Origin: JAQBXX01 sp947085325
Lineage (GTDB): Bacteria > Pseudomonadota > Gammaproteobacteria > SURF-13
NCBI GenBank assembly: GCA_947085325.1
Contig: CAMTVY010000001.1
Coordinates: 21,700-85,699 of the forward strand
DNA length: 64,000 bases
Direction of reading: 5' to 3'
Each line of letters begins with the position of its first letter. The stretch's first letter is position 1. Below the pieces are notes generated by a model that saw nothing but the letters and a program-made list of their open reading frames with translations, searched no databases and was not told where the DNA came from. This document shows positions 50,717 through 59,448 of this stretch, piece by piece. Position numbers and translations under genes: made by a program.

Positions 50717-51636
50717 GCGTCCCCCACGATGCGCACTTCCGGCACCAGTTGTACGCCGCACTGCTGCTGCACGCTGGAGGCAATTTTCCGGATCAGCGTC
50801 TCGATGTCCGCCGCCGTGGCAGTGCCGGTGTTGATGATGAAGTTGGCGTGTTTGTCCGACACGCAGGCGCCGCCGACGCACAGGCCCTTGAGTCCGCAGC
50901 GCTCGATAAGGCGCGCGGCGTGATCCCCGGGCGGATTGCGAAACACCGAGCCCGCATTAGGCTGGTTGACCGGCTGGGTCTGGTTGCGTTTCTCAAGCAA
51001 TTCCTTGATGCGTGCGCTGATGGCGACGCTATCGCCGGGTGCCAGGCGGAAATGCGCGGCGCCGAACCACTCCTCGCGGGCGCTGCGCGGTTGCACGCTG
51101 CGATAGCCGATGTGAAAGTCCTCCGGGGTGCGCAGATGGTGATCGCCGTGGCGGTCGAGGGTTTCGACAGCACACAGCCACAGCCAGGTTTCGCTGCCAT
51201 GGGCACCGGCATTCATGGCCAGCGCGCCACCCACGGTGCCGGGAATGCCGGCAAGAAATTCGATGCCGGCAAGGCCCGCGCGCGCGGCAAAGCGCGCCAC
51301 CTTGGCGCAGGCCACGCCCGCCTCGGCGCGCACGGTGCGCGCGTCGATCTGGGTAAGCTCGTTGAGTGCGCCGCTGACGCTAACCACGCTGCCGTTGAAG
51401 CCACCGTCGCGTACCAGCAGATTGCTGCCAAGGCCGAGCCACAGCAGCGGTTCGGTCGCGGGTAATTGCCGCAGAAACTGCCCCAGGTCGTCCAGGTCGG
51501 CGGGTTGAAAAAAGTGCTGCGCAGGACCACCCACACGCCAGGACGTATGACGCGCCATGGGCTCGTCGTGGCGTAGTGTCCCGCGCAGCTTAAACGTCGC
51601 CATCGGGGAGTTGTGATGATGGAGCTCTACGTTCAT
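50713..51636 (-). CDS. murB: UDP-N-acetylenolpyruvoylglucosamine reductase
   Basis: FAD enzyme that reduces enolpyruvyl-UDP-GlcNAc to UDP-MurNAc. The FAD site has TSWRVGGPAQHFFQP, LGLGSNLLVRDGGF and GIPGTVGGALAMNAGAHG; the proton donor serine lies in NAGSVFRNP. The layout without the long E. coli-type insertion fits type II MurB (307 residues). The start overlaps the murC stop as ATGA. Confidence 0.96.
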   Translation of the reverse strand: MNVELHHHNSPMATFKLRGTLRHDEPMARHTSWRVGGPAQHFFQPADLDDLGQFLRQLPATEPLLWLGLGSNLLVRDGGFNGSVVSVSGALNELTQIDARTVRAEAGVACAKVARFAARAGLAGIEFLAGIPGTVGGALAMNAGAHGSETWLWLCAVETLDRHGDHHLRTPEDFHIGYRSVQPRSAREEWFGAAHFRLAPGDSVAISARIKELLEKRNQTQPVNQPNAGSVFRNPPGDHAARLIERCGLKGLCVGGACVSDKHANFIINTGTATAADIETLIRKIASSVQQQCGVQLVPEVRIVGDA

Positions 51637-53267
51637 GGGCTTCCATTCCCGTGCTGCTTGCTGCGGTGATTCCGTTGCAGGGGCGTGACCGGCTGCGGTG
51701 CTGCTGCAAGCTGCTGTGGCAGGGTCGCCGCCACGGTACCGATATCGCCCGCGCCCAGCGTGAGCAGTACATCGCCATCGGCGAGCAGGGCAGAGAGCGT
51801 CTCGGGCAGTTCAGTGGCGTGTTCGACGAACACCGGTTCGATCTTGCCGCGCACGCGAATGGCGCGCGCGAGTGCGCGGCCATCGGCGCCGGTGATGGGC
51901 GCTTCGCCTGCGGCATACACCTCGGTCAGCACCAGTGCATCGACCTCGGACAATACGCGCGCGAAGTCGTCAAACAGGTCGCGGGTACGGCTATAGCGGT
52001 GCGGCTGGAAGGCGACCAGCAGGCGTCGGTGCGGCCAGCCGTCGCGGATAGCCTGCACCGTGGCGGCGATTTCGCGCGGGTGGTGGCCGTAGTCGTCGAT
52101 GATCAGCACCTTGCCGCCGGGCGTGACGATCTCGCCATGCACCTGCATGCGCCGCGCGATGCCCTGAAAGCCCTCGAGCGCGCGCTGGATGGCGGCGTCG
52201 GACACGCCGACTTCGTGCGCCACCGCCATGGCGGCGAGCGCATTCAGCACGTTGTGACGGCCTGGCAGGTTGAGCGTGACTGGCAGCCACTCGTTGCCGC
52301 CGCGCCTGACCTTGAAGTGGGTGCGCGCCTGTTCCTGGTGGATGTCGTGCGCGCAAACATCGGCGTCGGCGGAAAATCCGTAGCTGAGTATGGGGCGTGT
52401 CACCTGCGGCAGAATTTCCTGCACCACCGGATCGTCCACGCACAGCACGGCCAGCCCGTAAAACGGCAAGTGGTGCAGAAACTCGACGAAGGTCTGGCGC
52501 AGGCGCGTGAAGTCGCCGCCGTAAGTGTCCATGTGGTCGGCATCGATGTTGGTGACCACGGAGATCATGGGTTGCAGATATAAAAACGAGGCATCGCTTT
52601 CGTCCGCCTCGGCGACCAGATACTGGCCTGCGCCCAGGCGGGCATGCACGCCCGCGCTGTTCAGGCGGCCACCGATCACGAAGGTGGGGTCGAGCCCGCC
52701 TTCGGCGAGCAGGCTCGCGACCAGGCTGGTGGTCGTGGTCTTGCCGTGCGTGCCCGCAACCGCAATGCCGTGGCGAAAGCGCATGAGTTCGGCCAGCATT
52801 TCGGCGCGCGGTACGACCGGGATGCGCCGCGCACGCGCTGCCACGACTTCAGGGTTGTCGCTCTTGACGGCGGTCGAGGTGACGGCGACGTCGGCGTCCT
52901 GTACATGGCGCGCATCATGGCCGATCGCAATCCGGGCGCCGAGTTCGGCGAGGCGGCGTGTCATGGCGTTCGGGTGCAGATCGGAGCCGGATACCTGATA
53001 GCCCAGGTTGAGCAGCACTTCGGCAATACCGCCCATGCCCGCACCGCCTATGCCGATAAAATGGATGCGGCGCATACGACCCATGCCCAGGGTATGACGC
53101 GCGTTAGCAGGCTGTTGAAAAACAGCCTGCGTGCGGTGCAGGGATGCGCCGCCATTTTTCAGGCACGGTTTATGTGCTTGAAAAATGGAGCAAAGAAAAA
53201 ACCACGTTTTTTGCTTTGCGGGTTGAAAAAGGCCATGGATGGCCTTTTTCAACATATTGTTAGCCAT
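51633..53267 (-). CDS. murC: UDP-N-acetylmuramate--L-alanine ligase with repeat-encoded N-terminal extension
   Basis: Adds L-alanine to UDP-MurNAc. IHFIGIGGAGMGGIAEVL, the ATP loop GTHGKTTTTS, and the EADESDASFL and HHPREIAAT segments are intact. The ATG at 53267 is chosen because it overlaps the murG stop (ATGGCTAA) and has GGGAGG six bases upstream. From there the frame crosses a 147-bp hairpin array with no stop, adding about 49 residues before the normal domain start (MRRIHFIG, residue 65). Total is 544 residues against 491 in E. coli. Internal ATGs at 53084 and 53075 would give a normal 480-residue enzyme but lack ribosome binding sites. Confidence 0.9.
   Translation of the reverse strand: MANNMLKKAIHGLFQPAKQKTWFFLCSIFQAHKPCLKNGGASLHRTQAVFQQPANARHTLGMGRMRRIHFIGIGGAGMGGIAEVLLNLGYQVSGSDLHPNAMTRRLAELGARIAIGHDARHVQDADVAVTSTAVKSDNPEVVAARARRIPVVPRAEMLAELMRFRHGIAVAGTHGKTTTTSLVASLLAEGGLDPTFVIGGRLNSAGVHARLGAGQYLVAEADESDASFLYLQPMISVVTNIDADHMDTYGGDFTRLRQTFVEFLHHLPFYGLAVLCVDDPVVQEILPQVTRPILSYGFSADADVCAHDIHQEQARTHFKVRRGGNEWLPVTLNLPGRHNVLNALAAMAVAHEVGVSDAAIQRALEGFQGIARRMQVHGEIVTPGGKVLIIDDYGHHPREIAATVQAIRDGWPHRRLLVAFQPHRYSRTRDLFDDFARVLSEVDALVLTEVYAAGEAPITGADGRALARAIRVRGKIEPVFVEHATELPETLSALLADGDVLLTLGAGDIGTVAATLPQQLAAAPQPVTPLQRNHRSKQHGNGSP
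53107..53253. repeat. Array of four hairpins lying in frame at the 5' end of murC
   Basis: Four consecutive stems: GCAGGCTGTT/AACAGCCTGC (53107-53130), CCATTTTTCAGGCAC with GTGCTTGAAAAATGG (53152-53188, one mismatch), GCAAAGAAAAAAC with GTTTTTTGCTTTGC (53190-53219), and GTTGAAAAAGGCC with GGCCTTTTTCAAC (53222-53253). Both outer hairpins contain the TGTTGAAAAA type of end found in many proteobacterial palindromic repeats. The span is 147 bp, exactly 49 codons, and is open in the murC frame. Confidence 0.75.
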
Positions 53268-54327
53268 GCGCCACCTCCCGGCAGACATCGGTAACACGCG
53301 CAGCGGCATCGGGCAGGGCAAGCCGGTGCGCTGCCGTGGCCATGGCGCGCAGCCGTTCGGGTGTGCGCTGGAGATCGGAGAGCAGCGTGGCGAGGGCGTG
53401 CGGCGTCAATTGCGATTGCGGCATCAACAGCGCGGCATTCGCATCCGTGAGGTAACGCGCGTTGCGGGTCTGGTGATCATCCACTGCGAACGGGTAGGGC
53501 ACCAGAATGGAGGCAACGCCGGCGCAGGCCAGCTCGGCAATGGTCAATGCACCGGCGCGGCACAGCACCAGATCGGCCCAGCTGTAGGCCGCCGCCATGT
53601 CATCGATGAAGGGCTCAGCCCGCGCGGTCACGTACGCGGCACGGTATTCCTGCTGGGCCGCCGCAAGGTGCTGTGTCCCTGTCTGGTGCCACACCTGGGG
53701 GCGCTGCGCGGCGGCAAGTTTGGCCAGGGCGCGCGGCACCACTTCGTTCAAGGCGCGTGCGCCGCGACTGCCGCCCAGCACCAGCAGGCGCAGCGGGCCC
53801 GCATGCGCCGGGCGCGCGAGGCTGGCCAGTGCGGCGATCGCCGCCCGCACCGGGTTGCCGGTGTGCAGCGGATGATATTTGATGTGCAGGCTGCCGGGGA
53901 AGGCCTCCAGCACGCGGCTGGCGATCGGCGCGAGCAGCCGGTTGGTGAGGCCCGCAATGCTGTTCTGTTCGTGAATCACCAGGGGCTTGTCGAGCAGCCA
54001 GGCCACCAGGCCACCCGGCCCGGTGACGAAGCCGCCCATGCCGAGCACCAGGGTGGGCTTGAGCCGCGTTATGAGCAGCAATGCCTGCAGGAATGCCAGC
54101 CCGAGTTTGTAGGGCGCCAGCACCCAGCTCAACACACCCTTGCCACGCAGCCCGCCGACCACGATGAATGAAATCGGAAATCCGGCGCGCGGCACGATGT
54201 CCGCCTCCAGTCCCGCGCGCGTGCCGAGCCACAATACTTCACAGCCTTGTGTCTTTAATTCTTCGGCCACTGCCAAGGCCGGAAAGATGTGGCCGCCGGT
54301 GCCACCCGCCATGATGAGAACTCTCAT
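53260..54327 (-). CDS. murG: UDP-GlcNAc:lipid I N-acetylglucosaminyltransferase MurG
   Basis: Peripheral membrane GT28 transferase that turns lipid I into lipid II. The glycine-rich loop AGGTGGHIFPALAVAEEL, a second loop in LGGSRGARALNE, and the UDP-GlcNAc site with CRAGALTIAELACAG are intact. The ATG at 54327 gives MRVLIMAGG and 355 residues, the same as E. coli. The first 25 bp of the domain are duplicated 122 bp upstream, in a small ORF that ends in an ATGA overlap with this start. Confidence 0.97.
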   Translation of the reverse strand: MRVLIMAGGTGGHIFPALAVAEELKTQGCEVLWLGTRAGLEADIVPRAGFPISFIVVGGLRGKGVLSWVLAPYKLGLAFLQALLLITRLKPTLVLGMGGFVTGPGGLVAWLLDKPLVIHEQNSIAGLTNRLLAPIASRVLEAFPGSLHIKYHPLHTGNPVRAAIAALASLARPAHAGPLRLLVLGGSRGARALNEVVPRALAKLAAAQRPQVWHQTGTQHLAAAQQEYRAAYVTARAEPFIDDMAAAYSWADLVLCRAGALTIAELACAGVASILVPYPFAVDDHQTRNARYLTDANAALLMPQSQLTPHALATLLSDLQRTPERLRAMATAAHRLALPDAAARVTDVCREVAHG

Positions 54328-54439
54328 AACCAGACACCCGTGTATGCAACCATCCCTGGTGTAGCCGCCCGGCCATACCGTCCACGGCATGGCGCTCGTT
54401 GCGCCGCAACTCGCCCGCCGGTGCCGCCCGCCATGATGA
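54293..54439. repeat. Direct duplication of the murG 5' coding segment
   Basis: The 25-bp segment TCATCATGGCGGGYGGCACC plus GGCGG (minus strand) occurs at 54317-54293 inside murG and at 54439-54415 overlapping the ftsW end, differing at one base. The 97 bp between them hold hairpins such as CCATGCCG/CGGTATGG with a TGGA loop and ACCA-GGGA-TGGT. Confidence 0.7.
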
Positions 54440-54455
54440 TTACGCGTGTTGCCAT
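54324..54455 (-). CDS. 43-codon leader ORF derived from a duplicated murG 5' end
   Basis: It encodes MATRVIIMAGGTGG, the normal MurG N-terminus, then loses similarity (RVAAQRAPCRGRYGRAATPG and so on) and ends in GVWL. Its start lies 16 bp inside the ftsW 3' end, where murG usually starts in dcw clusters, and its stop overlaps the true murG start as ATGA. It cannot be a functional transferase. It may serve only to carry ribosomes to murG by coupling, or be a decaying relic. Confidence 0.5.
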   Translation of the reverse strand: MATRVIIMAGGTGGRVAAQRAPCRGRYGRAATPGMVAYTGVWL

Positions 54456-55621
54456 GCGGGCCTCCCCATGCCATGCGTGCCCGCTATAGGTGAACGCTGC
54501 GGCATGCGCAACTCGTGGTGTATGCGCAGCAGCAGGGCCACTGCGATACAACTGGCCACGATGCTGCTGCCGCCGTAACTCATGAACGGCAGCGTGAGGC
54601 CTTTGGTGGGCAGCAATCCCATGTTTACGCCCAGGTTGATGGTGACGGCGAGCGCCAGCCAGAGCCCGATACCCCAGGCGAGATAGGCCGCAAAATAGTT
54701 GCTCCTGATCAGCGCCAGCTGGGCGAGGGCGAAGGCGCGCCACACGACGACAGTAAACAGTCCGATGACCACCAGCACGCCGACCAGCCCCAGCTCTTCG
54801 GCCAGTACTGCAAACAGGAAGTCGGTGTGCGCTTCCGGCAGATAAAACAGTTTCTGCACGCTTGCGCCCAGCCCGACGCCAAACCAGTCGCCGCGTCCGA
54901 AGGCGATCAGCGCCTGTGTTAACTGGAAGCCGCTGTCGAACGGGTCGGCCCAGGGATTGAGAAACGTGGTGAGCCGTTGCAGGCGGTAGGGGGCGGCGAA
55001 GGCGAGGGCGGCGAAGGCGAGCACGGCGAGGCTAAGCAGTGCGCCAAACTGCCACAGGCGTGCACCGGCAAGAAACAGCATGCCGAGGGCGGTGGCGAGT
55101 ATGACCAGGGCCGCGCCAAAATCGGGTTCGGCCAGCAGCAGCGCAGCCATCACGACAAACAGCGCCATCGGCCTGAAAAATCCCTGCAACGAGTTGCGCA
55201 CGTCCGCGCCATGGCGCACCAGATAACCCGCGAGATAGATTACCACCAGCAGCTTGGCGAACTCTGAAGGTTGCAGGTTCACCGGGCCGAACGGGAGCCA
55301 GCGCATGCTGCCGTTCACCGCGTGCCCGACGCCAGGTACCAGCACCAGCACCAGCAGTAGCAGGCCGAACAGCAACAGCGGCGCGCCGTGCTTTTCCCAG
55401 TAGACCAGGCGAATGCGCCACACTCCCAGTGCGCACAGCAGGCCGACGCCGAGATACGCACTCTGGCGCAGCAGAAAATAAAACGGCTGGCCGGTGGCGC
55501 GTTCGGCGCTGGTGATAGAGCTGGAGGCTACCATGACCAGGCCGAGGGCAAGCAGCGCCAGCGTTGCGCCGAGCAGCCAGGCATCAACGCTGCGCAAGGT
55601 GGCGGGCGAGGCCTGGCTCAT
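54440..55621 (-). CDS. ftsW: Septal peptidoglycan polymerase FtsW
   Basis: SEDS-family glycosyltransferase that polymerises lipid II at the septum together with FtsI. Ten membrane helices are evident in 393 residues. SEDS landmarks include LPFGPVNLQPSEFAKL, the AGARLWQFGAL loop, RLTTFLNPWADPFDSGFQL (core LNPWADP with the catalytic aspartate), and GLLPTKGLTLPFMSYGGSS. The start overlaps the murD stop as ATGA; the end overlaps the leader ORF of murG. Confidence 0.97.
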   Translation of the reverse strand: MSQASPATLRSVDAWLLGATLALLALGLVMVASSSITSAERATGQPFYFLLRQSAYLGVGLLCALGVWRIRLVYWEKHGAPLLLFGLLLLVLVLVPGVGHAVNGSMRWLPFGPVNLQPSEFAKLLVVIYLAGYLVRHGADVRNSLQGFFRPMALFVVMAALLLAEPDFGAALVILATALGMLFLAGARLWQFGALLSLAVLAFAALAFAAPYRLQRLTTFLNPWADPFDSGFQLTQALIAFGRGDWFGVGLGASVQKLFYLPEAHTDFLFAVLAEELGLVGVLVVIGLFTVVVWRAFALAQLALIRSNYFAAYLAWGIGLWLALAVTINLGVNMGLLPTKGLTLPFMSYGGSSIVASCIAVALLLRIHHELRMPQRSPIAGTHGMGRPAWQHA

Positions 55622-56997
55622 GGCGCGGGCTCTCCCAGGCAGGCGTGCACGGCGGCGGTAAATACACGGCCGCGTTCTTCGTAGCCGCTGTACATGTCGA
55701 AGCTGGCGCAGGCCGGTGACAGCAGCACGGCGTCACCTGTATGCACGAACTGTTGCGCCTTGCGTACGGCGTCTTTCATATCGTGCGCCTGCACCAGCGG
55801 TACGGTGTTTTCGAGCGCCGTGGCGATGACAGGTGCATCGCGGCCAAGCAACACTACTGCCCGCGCGTAGCGGCTGACGGCGTCGCGTAGAATGGAGAAG
55901 TCGGCGTTTTTACCGTCGCCGCCGGCGATCAGTGCAATCTTGCCTGCACCCAGGACGGCACCGAGGCCGGACAGTGCGGCCAGTGTCGCGCCCACGTTGG
56001 TACCCTTGGAGTCGTTGTACCAGGCAATGCCATCGCGCTCGGTTACCCACTGTGAGCGGTGGGGCAGGCCGGGAAAGGCTTGCAGTGTGTCGAGCATCGC
56101 GCGCATGGGCAGGCCTGCGGCGGTACCCAGCGCCAGTGCGGCCAGCGCGTTGGCGATGTTGTGGTCGCCCTTGATACGTAACGCGCTTACGGGCAGCAGG
56201 TTTTTCTCACCATGTGCGAGCCAGCGTTCGCCGTGCGCCACGCGCACACCGAAATCGCCCGCCTGCGGTTCTGCCAGCGTGAAGCCAACGCAGTTGCGGC
56301 GCGCGTCCGCCATTGCCGCCACCCGAGCATCGTCACGGTTGACGACCATGACGCCGTTGCCGTGATAGATACGCTGCTTGGCCGCTGCATACCCGGCGAG
56401 GTCGTGATAGCGATCCATGTGGTCGGGGGTAATGTTGAGCACGGTGGCGGCAGTGGCGTTGAGCGAGCGCGTGGTCTCCAGCTGAAAGCTGGACAGCTCC
56501 AGCACATAGAGATCAGGTTGGGTGCCGTCGAGCAGATCAAGTGCCGGTGTGCCGAGATTGCCGCCTACGCGCACGTCGCGTCCGGCGCGCTCGGCCATGT
56601 TGCCCAGCAGTGTGGTGACGGTGCTCTTGCCGTTGGAGCCGGTGATGGCCACCGTTGGGGCTTGCGCGTTCTGCGCAAACAGTTCGACGTCGCCGATGAT
56701 CTCGATGCCTTGCGCCTGCGCTGCGGCGAGCGCGGGTTCGCGCAGGCTCACACCGGGGCTGGCGATGATCCGGCGCGCGTGCGTGCAGGCGTCCGCATCC
56801 AGACCGTTCAGGCGCAGCGGTGCATCGGGAAATTCCTTGCGCAGCACGGCGAGGCCGGGCGGTTCGGCGCGGCTGTCGGTAACGGCGAAGGGTATGCCGC
56901 GCCGGCGCAGGAAGCGCGCGACCGAGAGCCCGGTCTTGCCGAGGCCGGCGATCAGTGTCTGCGGCAGTGCTGTGTTGGTTGTCATGACAGCCGCCAT
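55618..56997 (-). CDS. murD: UDP-N-acetylmuramoylalanine--D-glutamate ligase
   Basis: Adds D-glutamate to UDP-MurNAc-L-Ala. LIAGLGKTGLSVARFL at the N-terminus, the ATP loop ITGSNGKSTVTTLLG, the ELSSFQLE block, LNITPDHMDRY and NDSKGTNVGAT are intact. Length is 459 residues; an ATG at 56985 (MTTNTALPQ) is an alternative start. It starts 2 bp after the mraY stop. Confidence 0.97.
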   Translation of the reverse strand: MAAVMTTNTALPQTLIAGLGKTGLSVARFLRRRGIPFAVTDSRAEPPGLAVLRKEFPDAPLRLNGLDADACTHARRIIASPGVSLREPALAAAQAQGIEIIGDVELFAQNAQAPTVAITGSNGKSTVTTLLGNMAERAGRDVRVGGNLGTPALDLLDGTQPDLYVLELSSFQLETTRSLNATAATVLNITPDHMDRYHDLAGYAAAKQRIYHGNGVMVVNRDDARVAAMADARRNCVGFTLAEPQAGDFGVRVAHGERWLAHGEKNLLPVSALRIKGDHNIANALAALALGTAAGLPMRAMLDTLQAFPGLPHRSQWVTERDGIAWYNDSKGTNVGATLAALSGLGAVLGAGKIALIAGGDGKNADFSILRDAVSRYARAVVLLGRDAPVIATALENTVPLVQAHDMKDAVRKAQQFVHTGDAVLLSPACASFDMYSGYEERGRVFTAAVHACLGEPAP

Positions 56998-56998
56998 C

Positions 56999-58081
56999 TC
57001 AACGCAGCTTCAGTGTTGCGAGGCCGATCAGCACCAGCACCACGGTGATGATCCAGAAACGCACGATCACGCGCGGCTCGGGCCAGCCCTTGAGTTCGAA
57101 ATGGTGGTGCAGCGGCGCCATGCGGAAGATGCGTTTGCCGGTGAGCTTGAACGACGCGACCTGCAGAATCACCGACACGGTTTCAATCACAAACACGCCA
57201 CCCATAATGAACAGCACAATTTCCTGGCGTACTATCACGGCGATCACACCCAGCGCGGCGCCCAGGCCGAGTGCGCCGATGTCGCCCATGAATACCTGTG
57301 CCGGGTAGGTGTTAAACCACAGGAAGCCGAGCCCGGCGCCTGCCAGCGCGCCACAGAAAATCACCAACTCACCTGCGCCCGGAATGTGGGGGATGCCGAG
57401 GTAGTGCGAAAAGTTTACATGACCGCTGGCGTAGGCGAAGATACCGAGCGCCGCGCCCACCATCACCGTGGGCAGGATGGCAAGCCCATCCAGGCCGTCA
57501 GTGAGGTTGACCGCGTTGCTCGTACCCACGATGACGAAGTAGGCAAGCACGATGAACAGCGCGCCAAGCTCAAGCGTGGCATGTTTGAAAAACGGGACGA
57601 TGAGTTGGGTCTCGGCGGGAATCTGCGCGGTGAAAAACAGTATCAGCGCCGCGCTTAAGCCCACGATGGACTGCCAGAAATATTTGCTGCGCGCGGACAG
57701 GCCCTTGGAGCTGCCCTGGGTCAGCTTGGCATAATCATCGATGCCGCCGATCGCACCGAACAGCAGTGTGACCAGCAGCACCAGCCAGACGTGGCGATTG
57801 CCGAGATCGGCCCACAGCAGCGTTGCCACTGTAATGGAGACCAGTATCAGCGCTCCGCCCATAGTTGGCGTGCCCGCCTTGCTCAGATGGCTTTGGGGGC
57901 CGTCGCCGCGCACCTGCTGGCCGATCTGGCGGAAACTGAGCTGACGTATCATGCGCGGGCCCAGCAGGAGTGAAATCAGCAGCGCGGTAAGCACGCCGAG
58001 AATGGCGCGCAGCGTGAGGTATTGAAACACGCTAAAGCCGCTGTAGAGTTCTTCCAGATATTTGAACAGGTATAGCAGCAT
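56999..58081 (-). CDS. mraY: Phospho-N-acetylmuramoyl-pentapeptide transferase MraY
   Basis: Polytopic enzyme that transfers phospho-MurNAc-pentapeptide to undecaprenyl phosphate, giving lipid I. Conserved blocks include SKAGTPTMGGALIL, GGIDDYAKL with the catalytic aspartates, SNAVNLTDGLDGLA, FMGDIGALGLGAALG and the HHHFELKGWPEPRVIVRFWI end (core HHHFELKGW). Length is 360 residues, identical to E. coli. It lies 2 bp after murF. Confidence 0.98.
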   Translation of the reverse strand: MLLYLFKYLEELYSGFSVFQYLTLRAILGVLTALLISLLLGPRMIRQLSFRQIGQQVRGDGPQSHLSKAGTPTMGGALILVSITVATLLWADLGNRHVWLVLLVTLLFGAIGGIDDYAKLTQGSSKGLSARSKYFWQSIVGLSAALILFFTAQIPAETQLIVPFFKHATLELGALFIVLAYFVIVGTSNAVNLTDGLDGLAILPTVMVGAALGIFAYASGHVNFSHYLGIPHIPGAGELVIFCGALAGAGLGFLWFNTYPAQVFMGDIGALGLGAALGVIAVIVRQEIVLFIMGGVFVIETVSVILQVASFKLTGKRIFRMAPLHHHFELKGWPEPRVIVRFWIITVVLVLIGLATLKLR

Positions 58082-58083
58082 GG

Positions 58084-59448
58084 TCAGTGTTCCGTTTCCG
58101 TAGCCGTGAGTGCCGCTACCACGCGCTCCATCTGCGCGCTGTGCGAGCCTTTCACCAGCAGCGTGACATCATCCGCATGGTTGCTTGCAAGCGCATGGCG
58201 AATCGCGTCGATCAGTTCGGCTTGGGTGGCAAAGTGGTGCGCGCCATGGCCAAAACTCTTGGTGGCTTCGCGGCTCAGTTCGCCCACGCAGTAGAGACGA
58301 TTGATGCCCGCTGCATGTGCCGTGCGGCCGACCGCGTGGTGCAGTTGCGCGGCATCAGGCCCCAACTCCGCCATGTCGCCCAGCACCAGCCACTTGGCGC
58401 CGGGTTGTGCAGCCAGAACCGTGATACCTGCGTTCAGTGAGGCCGGGTTGGCGTTGTAGCTGTCATCGATGATGCGCACGCCGGCATAGCCGGTACGCAG
58501 TTGCAGGCGCCCCGCCACGGCCTGCATGCCTTCCAGTCCATGCTGAATATCAGTGAGCGGGGCCTCGGCAGCCAGCGCCGCTGCTGTTGCCGCGAGTGCG
58601 TTCATCACATTGTGCTTGCCGGGTAATTTGAGGCGCAGCGCCAGCTGTCCGGCGGGCGTTACCAGCTGGATCAGGCTGCCGTCGGCCTGCGCCTCCCATT
58701 GCGCACTCACATCGGCGGGTTGTGACAGCCCGAAACTCAGGATGCGATGGCTGCCCGCGAGCTTCCTCCACAGGGGCGCGTACACGTCATCGGCGTTGAT
58801 CACGGCGATGCCATTGTCATCAAGCCCGGCATAAATCTCGCCCTTGCCTTGCGCCACCCCGTCCAGGCTGCCAAAGCCTTCCAGATGGGCCGGTCCGGCA
58901 TTGGTGATGAGTGCAATCGTAGGACGGGCAAGCCGGGTGAGGTAACCGATTTCACCCAGATGATTGGCGCCCATCTCGATCACGGCGTAACGATGTTTGC
59001 CATCGAGCTGCAGCAGGGTGAGCGGTACGCCAATGTCATTGTTGAGATTGCCCTGGGTGACGAGCAGGGGGCCGCTCTGGGCCAGAATTGCGGCGATCAT
59101 TTCCTTTACGGTGGTTTTGCCGTTGCTGCCGGTGACGCCAATGAGCGGTAGCGAAAACTGCGCACGCCAGCCTGCGGCGAGCTGACCCAGCCCCTGGTGG
59201 GTATGCGCTACCGCGAGCTGGGGCAGAGTGGTCTCTGCCCGCTGGCTCACCAGGGCCGCCACCGCGCCCTTTGCGGCCGCTTCGGAGATAAAGTGGTGAC
59301 CGTCGAAGTTTGGGCCGGCAAGCGCAACGAATAAATTGCCGTGTTGCAGGCTGCGGGTATCCGTGCTCACGCCGCGAAACGTCACATCGGCGCCGATGTG
59401 TTCGGCGGCAAGCAGGTGGGCGGCGGCGGAGAGTTGCATCTGGATCAT
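58084..59448 (-). CDS. murF: UDP-N-acetylmuramoyl-tripeptide--D-alanyl-D-alanine ligase
   Basis: Adds D-Ala-D-Ala to the tripeptide precursor. The N-terminal FRGVSTDTRSLQHGNLFVAL, the ATP loop VTGSNGKTTVKEMIA, EMGANHLGEIGYL, and IDDSYNANPASL are intact. Length is 454 residues (452 in E. coli). The ATG overlaps the murE stop by one base (TAATG). Confidence 0.97.
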   Translation of the reverse strand: MIQMQLSAAAHLLAAEHIGADVTFRGVSTDTRSLQHGNLFVALAGPNFDGHHFISEAAAKGAVAALVSQRAETTLPQLAVAHTHQGLGQLAAGWRAQFSLPLIGVTGSNGKTTVKEMIAAILAQSGPLLVTQGNLNNDIGVPLTLLQLDGKHRYAVIEMGANHLGEIGYLTRLARPTIALITNAGPAHLEGFGSLDGVAQGKGEIYAGLDDNGIAVINADDVYAPLWRKLAGSHRILSFGLSQPADVSAQWEAQADGSLIQLVTPAGQLALRLKLPGKHNVMNALAATAAALAAEAPLTDIQHGLEGMQAVAGRLQLRTGYAGVRIIDDSYNANPASLNAGITVLAAQPGAKWLVLGDMAELGPDAAQLHHAVGRTAHAAGINRLYCVGELSREATKSFGHGAHHFATQAELIDAIRHALASNHADDVTLLVKGSHSAQMERVVAALTATETEH

